Source of the DNA: Baylisascaris procyonis
Taxonomy: Eukaryota; Nematoda; Chromadorea; Rhabditida; Ascarididae
Assembly: GCA_037389465.1 (NCBI GenBank)
Contig: JAZARR010000175.1
Location: forward strand, 3,162,001-3,226,000
Length of the DNA: 64,000 nucleotides
Direction: 5' to 3'
This document shows, in pieces, positions 26,401-41,114 of this stretch. The notes beneath the pieces are model-generated. The model was not told the origin of the DNA. It made no database searches and saw nothing but the letters and a program-made list of their open reading frames with translations. A program made the position numbers and the translations under genes. Numbering within the stretch: position 1 is the first letter of the stretch; each line of letters opens with the position of its first letter.

Positions 26401-29400
26401 TCGTATGAATAATTTTTTAAAACCCCCTACCAACCGATTACTGACAAAAGAGATCGCAAATTGATGCAATCTTTAGGCGATGATATCAGCAGTGGTCGCA
26501 AATGTAATTAATTCTTTCCATATTGATATGATAGCCAAATACTTCTCACCATTATAGTTTTAATTATTCGAATAAATGGATCACGTTATCGTGTACATTT
26601 GCGCCAAAATGTTCGTAGCAAATTTATGCCAGATATGGAAATTTTCTCCGATTGCTTTCTATACCATTTTATTGTATATCCTCACCTAGCGACACCTAGA
26701 TATGCATTCAGTAGGTGGTGAGATATTATTTTCGAATATTCATTTATGAATTTCATATTGCTATCCATTCTGTAGCTAAATGGATCAGCAATAGTTGCGC
26801 CACTCTTCCCTATCACTGAAATATCACTTCTAGATATAGATATTGCTTGCGCGATATTACACTTGAACGGAATGGCCACAATATGCAAGATGAGCTGCTT
26901 TCCGAGCCAATCTGCTTATACCGCTTTCCAACTTCCGATTAAATCTGGCGGCTGAACGTGGTGTTCATTGTTGCATATTTATATAAATTGCTAATCTAGG
27001 CTTATATTATCTGAGAACTTTTTATATAACTAGCGAATTTTGATGTATAGACAAAGATTCGTTTTAATCAACAATAGCAGTGGACTTCTCTCACGAATAT
27101 CTTATGAGTGTTGTTTGCAATACGATTGTCCCCGTTTCTTAGTTAAGATATTTTCTCTTTCTTCTAAATATCCATTTTAATAGATGAAAATCTTTTGAGG
27201 TGGATTTATTAGTTAATTTGCAATATGAAAGTACTAAAGGTACTAAAGTGGATTTTTGTAAGATAGCGTATCCTCAACGCCCAACTTCTATATATTTTCC
27301 AATAATCATGTTGTCTTTATGCTCATTGATGCATAATCTTTTCATCATTTTTTTTTTTCGAAAAATTTCCATCAAACACCATTTCATATTAGCGTTTTCA
27401 TTTATTGTATGTCGTAATTTTTTTTAGTTTAATGAAGAAAAATCTATCGACTGCGATGTTTCTTCTCGAATGTTTAAAAGTCGAAGAAGAAACTAGAAAA
27501 TAGTAATATTTAGAACAAAACTTATTGTAAAGCATTAATAAATTATTCTCTAAATCTTTTCATATATTTGAATAAATCGTATTTCTTTATTTTTTTTTCA
27601 ATTTTTAAAATTTTTTTTTCTCATTTTTATATTTTATCGGATTTTTCTCAACTAGTTTCATAGAAGACCTTGCATTACATTAGAATCTTGAAAAAAATTA
27701 TTGACATATTTGCATCTTTATTTTCTATGGAAGTTGTACTAAATAACTTGTTCAATCATCACCTTTCTCATCAGTCCTTATTAGCTCATTTAATAGATTC
27801 ACAACGATTAGGGGTGGTTCAATTTGTTGAGGAAGGCAATAGCTAAAGAATGACAATGGCTTGCGTTTGTCGAATAAATGGCATCATGGAACACACTGAT
27901 AAAATTCCGATTCTTGTGCACTATCTAATAAAGTTCAAAAACTTTTCATCGATGAACGGTACATTTTGTTCGCGAAAATCTTTTCAGATATCCATGAAAA
28001 TAGTATTTGAGTAATTGAGATGTGAATCGTTTGGTCTTTGTTCACTATTTCGTCGAAATAATTGCAGATCTTCGAAAACATAAATCCATTGCTATCCGAA
28101 CGGATTTTAAAAGAATATATTTAGCGTCTTAATTTAATTAACAAATTGAAATGAAAAATGCGTGTGAATAGCGCATTGCTAATATAGAAATTAATGTTTT
28201 ATAATAAATATTTCTTGCTTAGATGCGCTTAGATATGCAGCAGAGATAAGTCTCCACCATACTTATTAGCAATTCTTAGATGCCGATAGCTATAATAATT
28301 TCATCTTGCAACCTCAACTCGGCAAGAAATGGCCATTGGAAACAATTACTTCGGCGATTCGTTTCATTTGCGGAGCATCGACTATGTCGTAACGATGTTG
28401 TGTCTGTTGTTTTGTCTGTCTGTTTGTCATCTATGCATTGCGTCAATGTCGAATCTGTATTCATCCACTTCACTTCGTTGCTAATTTAATTGAATTTTAC
28501 AGTGAATATACATTTTTTTTTGCAAATAGAAAACAGTTAATGCGCTTCACTGGAATGCATCTGGTCAGTTGCGCATATTTTACATGCAACCGACTAACTT
28601 CAGCGCTTAATTTAGGATTTTTTTTTGCTGTGACATCATTCTTGATGATCTATAACCAATTGGATAATAGGAATTAACTTAGTGATGCTTAAGGATTTCT
28701 AGAGCTGTCAGCCATATGCTAAAAGCCGCAAAGCATTGTTGAATGTATTACTTCAAGCCATGTGTTGAACGAATGCAAATTGCTCCTTAAATTAAGCTAT
28801 TTAAATATGCAAATTTTGTTTCTCATGTAAGTAATATGTTTTGAGCTCAAAAAGAGTTAATTAGTTTCATACTTAATAACTAGCTAAGAGATCAAACAAA
28901 TCTTTCGATTATATTCAACAATATATCTTATAAATTGCTCAATACCTTTATTTTTATTCAACCATTTCAAATGTTTTCCAATTGCTGTCCAATTTTTTTC
29001 TTTTCAGTTGCTCTCTATAAAACAGTCTGAAGTATATGTTGATAAAATTTAGTGATCACATATCTATCAATTTCCATGCAGTTGTTTCGTTTTGTCAATG
29101 AGCTTAATTTTGAGCTTAGAAGAAGGGTCTTCTTGGGCATTGTTTTTTTATTTTTTTGCGTTCCTCGTGAGGATAACTTCATTCCCTTTTGATGAAAATC
29201 ATTAGTGTTCACAAGCAATATGACGTAGCACTAAGCTCATCATTTTGAATCACTCCATCGTAAAAGTAACATTATATTGCTAGAAAAATGCAAGTAAATA
29301 TTGTGTGCTATATTTTATCTAGAATAAAATTAATGAGTAATCTATAATTTGAAATCAATGAAAAATGTTTAATTCGATTGCGAGATTTACTCGATGAGAA

Positions 29401-32400
29401 TGGATTTGAATAGTTTTTTTTTGTGGCGAATATTAGCAAAGAATAAATTGAAAATTTTTATGCGATATGAATAGATCTAATGTAAGAATTTAAATGAACG
29501 AATGCGAGAATAAAAACGACAACGAAAATAAAATAAAAATAATAAAAATTAATGAAATAGTAGGATTTATTTCATTGTGATAGAAACCTATGGAAAAAAA
29601 ATGGATTTGGTAGCGAAAAAGGGTCTTTTGATAAAATCACAAAGCACTACTGTAGGTTTTCATTTGCAAACGTAATGCAATAAGTATGGATATTATGATG
29701 GCGAAATATGCAGACACCGCTGTTCACGTAGCATTTGAATTGCATATTGAAAGTATAAAGGTATTGAGCAAAACATAGGGATTTTTTGATAATCGCAAAA
29801 TGATACAAAGTAACGCTGAGGTGTCGAGAAACAATGAGCTATCACATGAGTAAGACCATTTTCCGGAAGTGTGGAATGGACGATGGGTAGTAGTATGGAT
29901 CATTAATTAACTTTGGAAGTCTTCATGCGTTCAAACATCAGCAATGAAAGGCATTTTTTTGTGCTTTCGAAATACGTTGTTTGAGAGGCGCTTTTCGGTG
30001 ACATCGCCTGCTTGTCGCTCTCTTTGTCTGTCGCATGTATCTTTCTTGCCATCAGTCCGATGAGTTTGAACTCGAAAATTACCCAGCGAATATGCATAGT
30101 AATAAAATTTGAAGTTGAAACGATGAAATTTGATGTTTATGAATCTATATCACGCGATCAGCTCGAAAACTCTATCACGTCATTGAAATTATCACTTCTT
30201 TCTTGGGAAATCACACAACCATTTTCAATGAACCAAAATTTGCACATTTATGATTTGCATATTTACAATCAGATGGTATTTCGCGATCAACTGAATTGAA
30301 AAAATAAGTTTTTAGAAAAAGAATTGTACTTGTGGCTTGATCAGTTTAGATAGAAATGCGGTGTAACATATGTTTTGCTATTGATCGGTCACTTTCGAAA
30401 TGAGTTGACCAATCAAGCAGGAAGTAGAAATAGCAACTATCATAGCGGTTTTCTTCTAGCACCATTGTATCAACTTCTTGTAGCAGCATTTTCCAATAAG
30501 TTTTCAACGATAGCATATCAAACTTCACAATATCAAAAATACTCTTAATTATCTAATAGATTTTTTAAAAAGGTTATTATCCTTTCAAGAAAAAGATCTG
30601 TTGAAATCCGAACTTGCTTAGAAATAGCAAGAAGTGAAAGCAAATAGCATTTCCATTTCCATAATCATCATTTTTTTTTTCCTGAGAAAGGGTGAACGTT
30701 TATGAACGTAGCCATATTTCAGTGATGTTATTAGAGTTGATTGTTGTTACATGCGCGAACCTGAAGAATGCATTAAAAGATAATGAAAATTTTTCACAAA
30801 TAAAAATCACGAAAACACGTCAAATGAATCGGTAAAATGAAAAATTGGAAAATAGGCATGATAACACTCAAAACAATGCCTAGTATGAAAGATGAAAGTC
30901 GAAGAAATTGACGCATCTTTCTAATCATCTAAATAGAATAGACAACAACTTGTATGTCGTCGAGCGGTTTCGTATACTTCTCTATCTTCTGATGCTTCGT
31001 ATGACGATACCGTATAAATGAAATTTTGTTGCTGATGTGTCTGACGATACTATATAAATTCTTATTTCATACTTCTATTAAAAAATTTAATTTTTTGTAT
31101 TTTTTTTTTCGTCGTTATTGGTTTCTAGAGGCAACGCTTAGCATGAAATTAGAAATTTCTATCGTCACTTGCCTCTTATGAATTCAGAACAACTATTATA
31201 CGAATATTTTATGAGACGTGGAAGTATTTTAAATATGGAATTCTGAAAGCTTTCGAAAACGACTTATCTTTTCATTAGGTTACGCTTCTTTAACTTGTAT
31301 TGGCACCTTTCTAGCCTTGAAAAAAATTATTGCAAAATTGCATTCTTCAGTATAGCTTTGATATAAGCTCCTCGCCATTACCGAGCAAATTTATTTTTTA
31401 GGCGTTTAAAATTCAACTAGGAAGGCGGATTATAGTGCAAATAAGACAGATTACAAAAAAATCATCCTCATTTGAGCTTATTCAGCAATTCAGATGGATA
31501 AATTAATCTTGTTCTATTAGCCATAATAATACAAAAATGTAGGCTATAACTTTATCATCGAAGAATAGCAGATGTGAATATCGTTTCACCATACGAATTT
31601 AAATAGCGCTTATAAAAAAAAAAAAGAAAAAGTCGAGCCACATATGGGCATCTTATTCAATATTTCTTTAGATTGTGTGTGTAAATGAAATGAAATAAAT
31701 AAGGATTCTTTGTGGGACTTTTCAAGAATAAGAAAAGTGGAATAAGATTTACTTAACGAGATTTCTGGCTTATTTATTTTAATAAAAATAGCCAAAATGA
31801 ATTATCATAAAATACAGCCATATCTTTTGCATTTTTTTTTTTTGCGAATTCATTCGCACAAATGTATTGTGGTAACGTTCTATCATTGTGTATATGTATG
31901 CGGCTATCCTATCTCTTCGATAATTTTATTTCAAAATTCTCTAAAGAGTTAGTGTAATAAATATGTTGAGTTTAATTTATATTGTAGCGATGTTTTCTGT
32001 ACCTTATCTCAAGTTGATCCAGTAACTTCGAAAAATTGAAAATTATTTAAATGTGCGTAAAAATTTGCGTAAATTCTGTGCAAGTCAAGCGCCTATTTCA
32101 TACGAATTCTTTTGGAAAAGAATAAATCTTTATGAAAGATTTGGCCAATAGTCCAACTAATTGAAATATGAAAGCATTATTGAGTTTTTTTTCCAGTGAT
32201 TACGTGTTAAAATGGTTGCTCAATCTTGCAGAAGATATAAAAACATATGTTGTGCTAAATTTTATAGCACTTGTTGTGTTATAATTGATTTTTTCGTTTG
32301 TTATGATTCTCTTCACTGTAAATATAGGAAGGCATATTTATTGGGAGGTGAGTAGTAATCAAAAATGTGTGCTGTTGGGGGAGGGGTGGGGAGAGAGGAA

Positions 32401-34619
32401 ATAATGATTCTACAAACGAGAATGGCGATGTATGGCTACTAGAAAGGAAGCGCTATTTATATATGAGAAATATTTACTGAAAATTTATAGAGAGTATAGC
32501 TCAACAGTGTTTGTTGTTGCATATATCGATATTTCGCTTAGAAAGTAGTTGGGCAATTTATCAATTATAATTGCCATATGAAAGTGTGAAATATTGCTGT
32601 CATTTTTTTTTCTTTTTTTTTTTTTTTTGAATGACGATAGCCGAATGAGTGAAATAAGAGAAAACGATGTTTATGAGGGGAATTTTCAGTGTCAATCGTA
32701 TCGTTTCTCTAATAAATGAAAGAATTTTCGGTGATATTTTTAAAGGGAGTCAATTATGAGCATAATAAATATTACAGAATTAATAAATAGAGAGACCGTT
32801 TTGTACGCAAGTAGTAGGAACAATGAAAGACGCTACCCGATGTTTCATCAGCACATAACACCACTATTTTTCTATAAAGCGGGCTTAGAAGTAGAATCAT
32901 GTCGAGTGAGTGTGGGGTGTGCAAAAAAATCAGAGAAACTTGAGAGATTGGAAGGGGAGATCAAGAGAAGGAAGCCAGATTGACTACAATCACCAAGATA
33001 AGAATCAAATAAACTTTTAAGGAGGAACAAGCTTAATTTATTTACCACTAGCCCAGACGAATGAATATATGAATAAAATTATAGATTATATAATAGGTAA
33101 TAACATAGAGGAGGTATAGTAATTTTTTCCAAGGAGTTAGGCTGTATGATAGATATAATTGATCGTCTTATCCTTTTTGATAGCTTAATTTTGATCTCAT
33201 TGAAATCATTCGTGAAGTTTAAAGGAGCGCATACAAATGATAAGAGGAATGTAACAGTAGAAGCATAAAAGCGTGAAATGAATAAAATTGCGAAAGAAGA
33301 CAAAAAGTTGGGCATAATAAAAAAAAACTTTGGTGAGTGATTACTGAGTGGTGAATAGAAGCGAAAACTTAGACAGAAGTAAACGAAATGAGCAGAAACC
33401 AGCTGAAAAAATGGAAATGGAAGTAAACTTCGTTTGAGTTGCAATGACGTCTCTCATTTTATGTATGACGTCAATAGTTAGTGACAGCTGATTGATTAGC
33501 TGTTAGCTAGATCTAAGTTGATCTTCTTTCTCTGCAAGTTTCCATTATTATGTTAATCCCAGTGGGAGCATCCGGTTTGCTTTTCTCATATGCGTGAAAT
33601 TCATATGCGTGAATTGATGCATAAATGCGGCAGTCGATCTGATTCAGAAACATAAAAGTTTGAAGAGTTGACGCATTTTATAAGGTGGAAAATACTTTTT
33701 GTTTTGCACTCATTTTCCCGGATGGCGTAAATATGGTAGTTCCAAGTTTCAAAGCTGGACTCGTAAACCGTGGATTCAATCGGCAGATGGCGGAAATTCG
33801 GATGAGGATTTACATTCAACATTAATGATCACATTGTTTTGTCTTTTTTTTTGAGAATTTTTTGCTAATATGAATATTCACAATTTCCTTAATTTAGAAA
33901 AGCATGATGTGCTTCCCGAAGTTTCAATCCTTGCAAATTCTTCTTTCTAAGTGATGCATTCTCCTGTAAGACTTTAAAAGAAATCTTCATAAAATATTCT
34001 ATTAAAATATTCTAATTACAGTCACTCTAGAAGGAAAGGAAACTAATCTTCATAGTAATTGGAGTATCTTTTCTCTCTTACCGCCTATGCAACGATTCAT
34101 TATTTTTGCAACATAGCCCTTACAGGATTTTCACTGTTTGGTCCTTTCATCATCTCATTGTGCCCCACATTAATTCTTTATTCGTCCATTTTACGACTTG
34201 TACCCATTTTTAGATTTTATTTGCTTCTTCTAAAGTTTAATTGATTTTTGTCTTGCTTATGGTAACGGCAAATCGTTGGAGAGTGACTTGTTGTTGCTAT
34301 TTCCTGTGCATAAAAATGTTGCTCTTCTCTTTTTAACCGTATTACATTGTTCAACGAGGAGGTATATGCAGTTCATCGCTTGCCTATATGCTTACAAAAG
34401 GAGGAGACATAATTAATCATTGGCTGGAAAATATTAAGTGAATTTAATCTAGTGAGTATTATCGATCGGTTGAATTTCACCTGAAATTCGTTTGAAATCC
34501 ACCAGTCGAGATTCTTGAAATTTGATCGGTGGCAGCCGACTGCTATCGGGTGGTTATTGATCGAACAAAATTTTGATCAGCGTACCGACCCTTTTGCGAT
34601 TGTTTTGGAATCAGTGTAG
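23407..34619. other. Gene-poor AT-rich region
   Basis: No gene recognised. Short open frames of protein-like composition occur at 26682-26888 (minus), 32756-32983 (plus) and 33601-33822 (minus), all without motif or splice context. A G-rich plus-strand tract lies at about 32377-32398, a full TGACGTCA palindrome near 33466, and a small island of TGTC repeats at about 28403-28430. Confidence 0.45.
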
Positions 34620-34730
34620 CCAGTGGTCGTTCTTACCGCACAGTGCTGAGCATCTTTAAATGCGTTTGTTTCGATTTTCATGTTTCCAGTGGTCGTTCTT
34701 AGTAAATAGTGCTGAGCATCTTCAAATGCC
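34620..34730. repeat. 66-bp tandem duplication (diverged)
   Basis: The sequence CAGTGGTCGTTCTTA recurs at 34621 and 34687, and the following segment ending GTGCTGAGCATCTT also repeats, with several substitutions in between. It looks like an older two-copy duplication. Confidence 0.85.
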
Positions 34731-37700
34731 AGGAAGTGCATAAATGCTAGGCGCTTAGAAAACTTGCCGAAATTTCAGGAAGAAGCGTGAGGTGACTTCG
34801 CTTTGACCTTGAATTTTCATTTGCTTTTCGCTACATAGCTGTGTACATAGACATGTAATTTATGCTTTTTGTATCAGACTTTAACCTTTTATATTAAACA
34901 AGAAAGAAATTTTAGGGGTAGGAGACCATAGACTGAGTGTGATTTACTAATGCCTCAAGAATCATGGAAACAACCTGACCTAACCTTTTAATCTTCGGTA
35001 TGCTCAGATCGCTTTAACCACTGAATGGAGGATCATTGTGAAATTTCTACATGCCCTTCTCTAGCAATTTGAATACTATCTCAGAGCAAAGTTTTCTGGT
35101 ATTTTCTTTGTTGACGTGATGGTTGCTCTCGCTGTTTAAGGCGAATAATTGAAATGAGATGAAGCTTCACTAAGCATATAGATGCATTCGTCGATGTATT
35201 ATACCTGAGGTATCAATATTAATATACCTATATAAAGAGTATAACATAACATCTCTTTATACATTGATCACATTTAAAGAGTTCAATTTGTATTCACCAT
35301 TGAAGATTAGCAGATCGAGAGTTCAGTATTTCCCTTTTATTGAATAATAATCTTTGATATTAATCTCATTGAATTTTTGCTCTGCATTATGACTCAAACA
35401 ATAGCAATTGCATACCTTAACGTTCGACTATTTCTTCAATTATAACTTTATAACCAATTCCTTTTGGTGTATTCATGCATCGAATTCTTCTGGACTTAAT
35501 GTATTATTGGCAAGAGGTGTGGAGACAATTTTACATATTTGGCATTAAATGACAGGTATTTGCTTATGTGGACAGCTATGTGAACAGGTGTGATAAATAT
35601 GTGGGCAGGAAGAAACTCAACTTCGAAAAAACTTTGTGCTTCTGGTTGGCATTTGCTTTATTTTATTTAATTGAGTTTTTTTTAGAGGAAAGAATGAAAG
35701 GGAGTGTTTTTCTTTAGAGACGAGAAAAGAAATGAGCGGTTTTCATGTTCTGTTGGCGACCAGCGTGTAGAGATAACATAAGGAAAAGTTCTCACAATTT
35801 TATTATTCGCTTTCATTCTTTAATTTCATTTGTCGGCTTTCCTCAAATTTACTCTATAGATTAATCATTCCTCCAGAAATGTCTCAATAGTATAGAGGTA
35901 ATAGTTCCTGCGAATATAGTATGATGTTGATCGTGAGCTCATTTCTGCGGAATAGCTTCATTAACGACGATGTCTCTATTCTTTTTTTTTGTCTTCATCA
36001 TAGAGCAGAAGAGCCAAAGAATGCGACGAGTTGAATTGGCGCGATTTTCAACGGAAAAACTTACTCTCTCCGGTCCCCAAAAACTCCGAGTGGATTTTCG
36101 TTCAGTTTGCTCCAATTGCTACAGAAATTTCCATCAAAAGTGCGCATGTCCGTGCTGTTTTCTCTTTTTCCTCCTAAATAGGCGAATTCATGAAAAAGCG
36201 CAATCATATAATGCTCAAAACGGCATCACTTCAAATCCTCTAAACTGGACTTAAGGAAATCCTTTAAAAAATAGCGACTTATTTAAAGTGGTGATTTAGT
36301 GTTTGTGCCATCGGTCATTTTGTCGATTTGAGCGTGCAATTCCCTTATCTTTCGCTTATTTCGTTATGCATACAATACGATAGATTCAAAATATTAGCGA
36401 AATTATTTGTGTACAACACCGCTCACTATTTACACTCCATTTCAAGAGGGATTCTGGGATTTTTCCACTCTGGGATTCATGGATATGGCTGCTATATCAT
36501 TTTACACGATGACAATTGCATTAGTTTATCGTTTTTCTCATGTCTAGAGCAGCTGAGTTTTTTTTTTTTCTGAACCCCAAAAAAGACTCTTTCATCTAGG
36601 AGAATCCTACTTTTCAAACCATTTTTTCTTTGCTAAAAATGAGAAAAATTCCGTAATCTCTAGTGGATGACTTTCTGCTCAGAAATATTCTATAATGAGA
36701 TTGCTTTTTCTTAAGCTACTTTAAGCTCTGTCAAAATAGACGTTCAAATATTTCAATCTTAATGGAATAGTTAACTCTTAAAAGAGATTACTTCCTGAGC
36801 TGTTTTTTTCGCACAGTAACGGATACATATGCGATGCTAGCGAAGTATTTCAGTGAGATACTTAATTCGATTTTGGCATTGAGGTATTTAAGTTAATTTT
36901 AGTATTATGGTGCTTAATTTAATTTTACTATATTTTAGTATGGAAATGCTTCATCTAAATTCAATAAATATAATCGCCATAGGAAAATATTTCAGCTGAA
37001 ATCATTACGAAAGTTTAAATTAAATATGAACATGTGACGACGATTACATTAGCTTTCGTCTTATTATCGCTTGTTCATTATGATAATATTGTTCAAGTAG
37101 CGATTTATCGAATGTGCATTATGTTTGTGATTGCTTCTTACTGTATATGCAATGCTGTTTATATCAAAAAAATATTGCTTAAAATGCGTGAGCTAGTAGA
37201 CTGCACTCTATAACTTCTACTAGTATCTATATTTGTGATATTTGATCATCGTCAAGTACACTTGAAGATGTTTTTCATCGAATTTCCTTATTTGTATGCG
37301 CACAAACCTTTTGGCATCGTAATCAGTTGAATGTATCGCTTCAACAGGTGGCATAGTGACGTCCTCTATTTGAAATTTATTAATAATTAGAAATTTATAT
37401 ATTAATAGTTAGAAATTTATTTGCACTGCTACGCTTAGCTTAATTATGTGAATTTATTTAATTGAAAAGGTAATATAAGCCGTCAAGAATTTATTAATTT
37501 CATTCATATTTTCACCATTCATAGAAAGAGTTATATAGATTTTTAGGATATATTTATCATCAAATAGAATTTCAAGTTTCTCTTTTGTGACAAAATTTTG
37601 CTCCCAGTGGAAATGCTAAGCAATGTGATGAGAAAATGATTTTTTTGTTAATGATCGAAAATTAAACGCATGAATGTTACACATCAATCTATGTCAATGA

Positions 37701-40700
37701 TTTCCAACGAATGGATATTTAGTTAATTTCCGCTCAATATTTTATCGAGTTGAAGCCGAATTGGGGAAGAAGTCTGTTTGAAAATTCTACCAATTTAGCC
37801 CTATATTTTCTCTTTCATTTAGAATATTTCCTCCTGTGATATGTTGATAAATCTGATCTTAAGCGTTGTAATTTTGCTTCTCTTCTTTCAAAACTGTAAA
37901 GGATCGGCGAGCACACTATTTGATAGGGTTTTTCATAAATTAGCAATGAAGTCGCCTCAAAACGCCGATTGAAATTGAATTATACTTGACAAGAAGTAAA
38001 GTTAAGTCTAGAATACATGAGTGCAGTAGATTTATTTTTTTCATTTTTTTGACGATGATTTTAGCAATCGTTCATATTAATAATACAAAATGGTAATTCA
38101 GCGACTAGGATGGTCCTCTAAAATATTTTTTTCGACAGAAGTTGATTTTTAATGAAAAAACTTGTAATAGATAATAAGAGAAGTCATTTGATGATTCATT
38201 GCGACCGGCGACAATCACCTTTACATATCTCGTAGTTTTACTATAAAATATTGCAAAAAAGCAACAGTTTCAGTTCCATCCCTCTCGTTTACTTCTCATC
38301 CCCTTCCTCCTCTTCCACCTTCTCCGTCTCCCCTTCTTTGGAAAAAATTTTTTAAAATTTTCTAGGCGAATCTTTTTTTTTTTCGTTCTCACGCAGCAAA
38401 TTAATGGTGTATTTTGGTGCAAAAAACAAAATGAACTCTCATTTTCTATGTTGGCATTGGGTGTCACGCAGCGTCCAAATGTCTGACTTATCTAGCCCGA
38501 ACTTTATCGTTCTCTCTTTAGCGTATTCATTAATTTGCCATGCGAACATAGCAGATGGCAGCTGTTTGACTGGAAAAGAAGTCAAGATTGAAGTTTTTAC
38601 AAAAAATCACGTTTACACCTGGAAGATATGAAGCATGATGGGCGACAGTCATTTTTTTGATAAACTTGCCGTTACAGCGCTTCGCACTTGGTACCTGGAC
38701 TGATGAAGGGCCTGAGGACCTGAACTGAGGAAGGAAGTGCTTCTTGACTTTAAATGATATTACGACGTTGTTTACGCTACTAACTGCAGACTGCCAACAG
38801 CCACGATCTACCTATTCGTAACGTTTTTCGTTTCATGAAGCTTAGTTGCGGCATTATTCCATGAACAATCGTTCTTTACAGCAAACTGCACCTTGGTTGC
38901 ACTTTGTAGCTGCAGCTTCTGTATCTCATGAACTTTGATATATATGACGACCTGTCCTCGCACCTCAACGATAAAGCACATCATTTACAAGCATATTGAT
39001 GAGCTATTCATGAAGCTTAATCCAAAACAACATTTTCAATAATTATTGTGGGTTTTGAAGTAAATATTTGAGTAGATAATGTTATACGCTAGTCGCGAAG
39101 ATTTGCAATTCCGATCTGTATGTTCAATTTCGATGTTCTGTAGATTCTTGCAACGTTTTTTGATTCCGGAAATTTCTACCCTGTAAGAAATTCACCGTAG
39201 TTGTTATAGAAATTCATAGAATAATGATGAGTTGGAAAAATTGGATCGTTCGAATGTGAAATCAATTTATCGATGCAAGTGTTTATAAAATATTCCATCA
39301 TTTAAGCTGACATTCTCTATCTTATCTGGCAGTGATTTTATTTCCTCCTCAATATTTGCTGTAAGAGCTCGGCGTGTTCAATTGTGAGATTTCGTTGGCG
39401 AAAGAGTTTTTTTGGAGTCAGGAATTTTTGGAGTCAAGCGAAAGAGTTGGGGACGAAAGTTTGATAAGGAAAGGGAGAAGGATTTACATTAGAAAGGGAC
39501 GATATACTATAAAGTAGACATCTGCTCAAAATGCTCAAGTAGGTACTTGTTATGTCCCAATCATCGATCAACTATCTAATACCAATGGAAGATGAAACGT
39601 AGAGAATATTAGCAACAGCTGGGGCATTATTAGACTAGAACGAGTCATTTTGGATAGCAAAATTTTTCTTTGCAATTTATGCAAATTTCACTCTTTCAAA
39701 AATTGGATTCATTGAATTTTCAACAAATTGTATTCCGGAAATTTGAAATAGTATGTAGATTATATAATAATTAGATCATATAAGAAAAAATAATAGCTTC
39801 AAATATTAAGTCAAAGAAAGAAAGGAATGTGATGAATAAAATCGATTCTGTCTCTCTAATTTTTTCTGAATATTTTGCCATCGAAATCTCCTCTTATCTA
39901 GAAATTTCTAAATAATTTTCAAATATTTTCTTAATTAAACTCTAATTTTTCTAATAGAAGGTGAATTCTCTATTGTAGTAAGCATTAGAGAGTTTTTCGC
40001 TTTACATTTAAAAGAAGGTACTAAATTTTCTGCAATCATATCTACTACTGTCGAAATTTTTAAATTTCATTGATAGAAGTGTTCTGCATCATTTTCAAAT
40101 TAATCATTCAGTTTGTATTGAAATTTTTTAATCATTTACTATGCTCATTTTTTTCTACCAAGATGAGATAAGGTTCCTATGCAGAAACTTCACTTAAGGA
40201 TGTTTACATGTGGGCTGATATTGCCGCTAATGCGTTTTATAACCGAACAAAGTGCACTTTGCATAGCATCCTTCCTAATGAAATAGGCTGCAAAGAGAAT
40301 TTCATTCGGTCGCATTGTCCTTTTCACTTGCTCTGAGTTGTATATTCGGCTGCCGGCAAAATGTGAATGGAACCAAATTACTGCATTTAATCCGTTTTTT
40401 TTTTCATCGCGAAGCCTTCTCTGAGCTATGAACAGTTACATCGTAATACTGCGAAATATATCTGTTAAAAAGTTCTTTAGCGATTTCGAGGTTTGCGACT
40501 TCAAGTTCGCGATAATCTCCTCTCTTGAGAGATTTTTAGTGCAAAAATTTCCGATTTGTTTTCAACAATACTATGAATGTGCTGCAAATTCCTCTCCGAA
40601 AGTGAGTGACTTCAAATGGTTATCACCTGACTTGAATCGTCGATGTTTACATTTCATAGAAAGAAGCAGGTGATTTGCAGTTATTTGGTAATGAGTACTT

Positions 40701-40962
40701 TAAATGATAAAAAAAGGTTTGGCTGGTCAGAATAAGGCGCATTTTTGCAATGCTGTTTTCATTTATGTCGCTACTTCTCCATTTGTTTCCCCTGTGCGTG
40801 GAAAGTCTTTCCTGTTCTTGCGTCGTACTTGCTTTTGCATTACCATCCTCATTGTGCGTGGTTGAATATGTTCTTGTGCCAAAGAATCCATGGGCCAAGA
40901 TGATCGAATTTAAATGTCCGAGACTATCATGCCTTATAATATTCGCTTATGCATGATTTCAG
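34731..40962. other. Gene-poor region upstream of the tachykinin-type receptor
   Basis: No gene recognised. Plus-strand frames at 35970-36254 and 38404-38631 have partly protein-like composition but no motif. The last few hundred bases should contain the receptor's promoter or outron; I see no definable promoter element. Confidence 0.4.
40961..40962 (+). promoter_or_regulatory. Probable 3' splice acceptor directly before the receptor ATG (trans-splice candidate)
   Basis: The AG of a TGATTTCAG acceptor abuts the ATG of exon 1, and an in-frame stop lies 9 bases upstream of that ATG. A leaderless acceptor-ATG junction is typical of spliced-leader addition in nematodes; a cis-spliced 5' UTR exon is the alternative. 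Confidence 0.45.
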
Positions 40963-41114
40963 ATGGTTGGAAACTTTACATTACGAGCGATCGAGAAACA
41001 ATACAACAATGAAACAGTGCTAACAATGATCGCTGACTATGTTTGCTCAAATGTGAAAACCGCTACACCGATGCCCGATTTGCATTGCCAAGAATTTCCT
41101 GTCAAACATTCAAT
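40963..41114 (+). CDS. Tachykinin-type receptor exon 1 (extracellular N-terminus)
   Basis: Encodes 50 residues plus two bases of Ile51. It has no signal peptide, which is usual for class A receptors. Contains sequons NFT (4-6) and NET (16-18) and two Cys. Donor AT|gtaagt; phase 2 matches the single leading C of exon 2 and gives ...VKHSIPTQIVVATAF. Confidence 0.85.
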
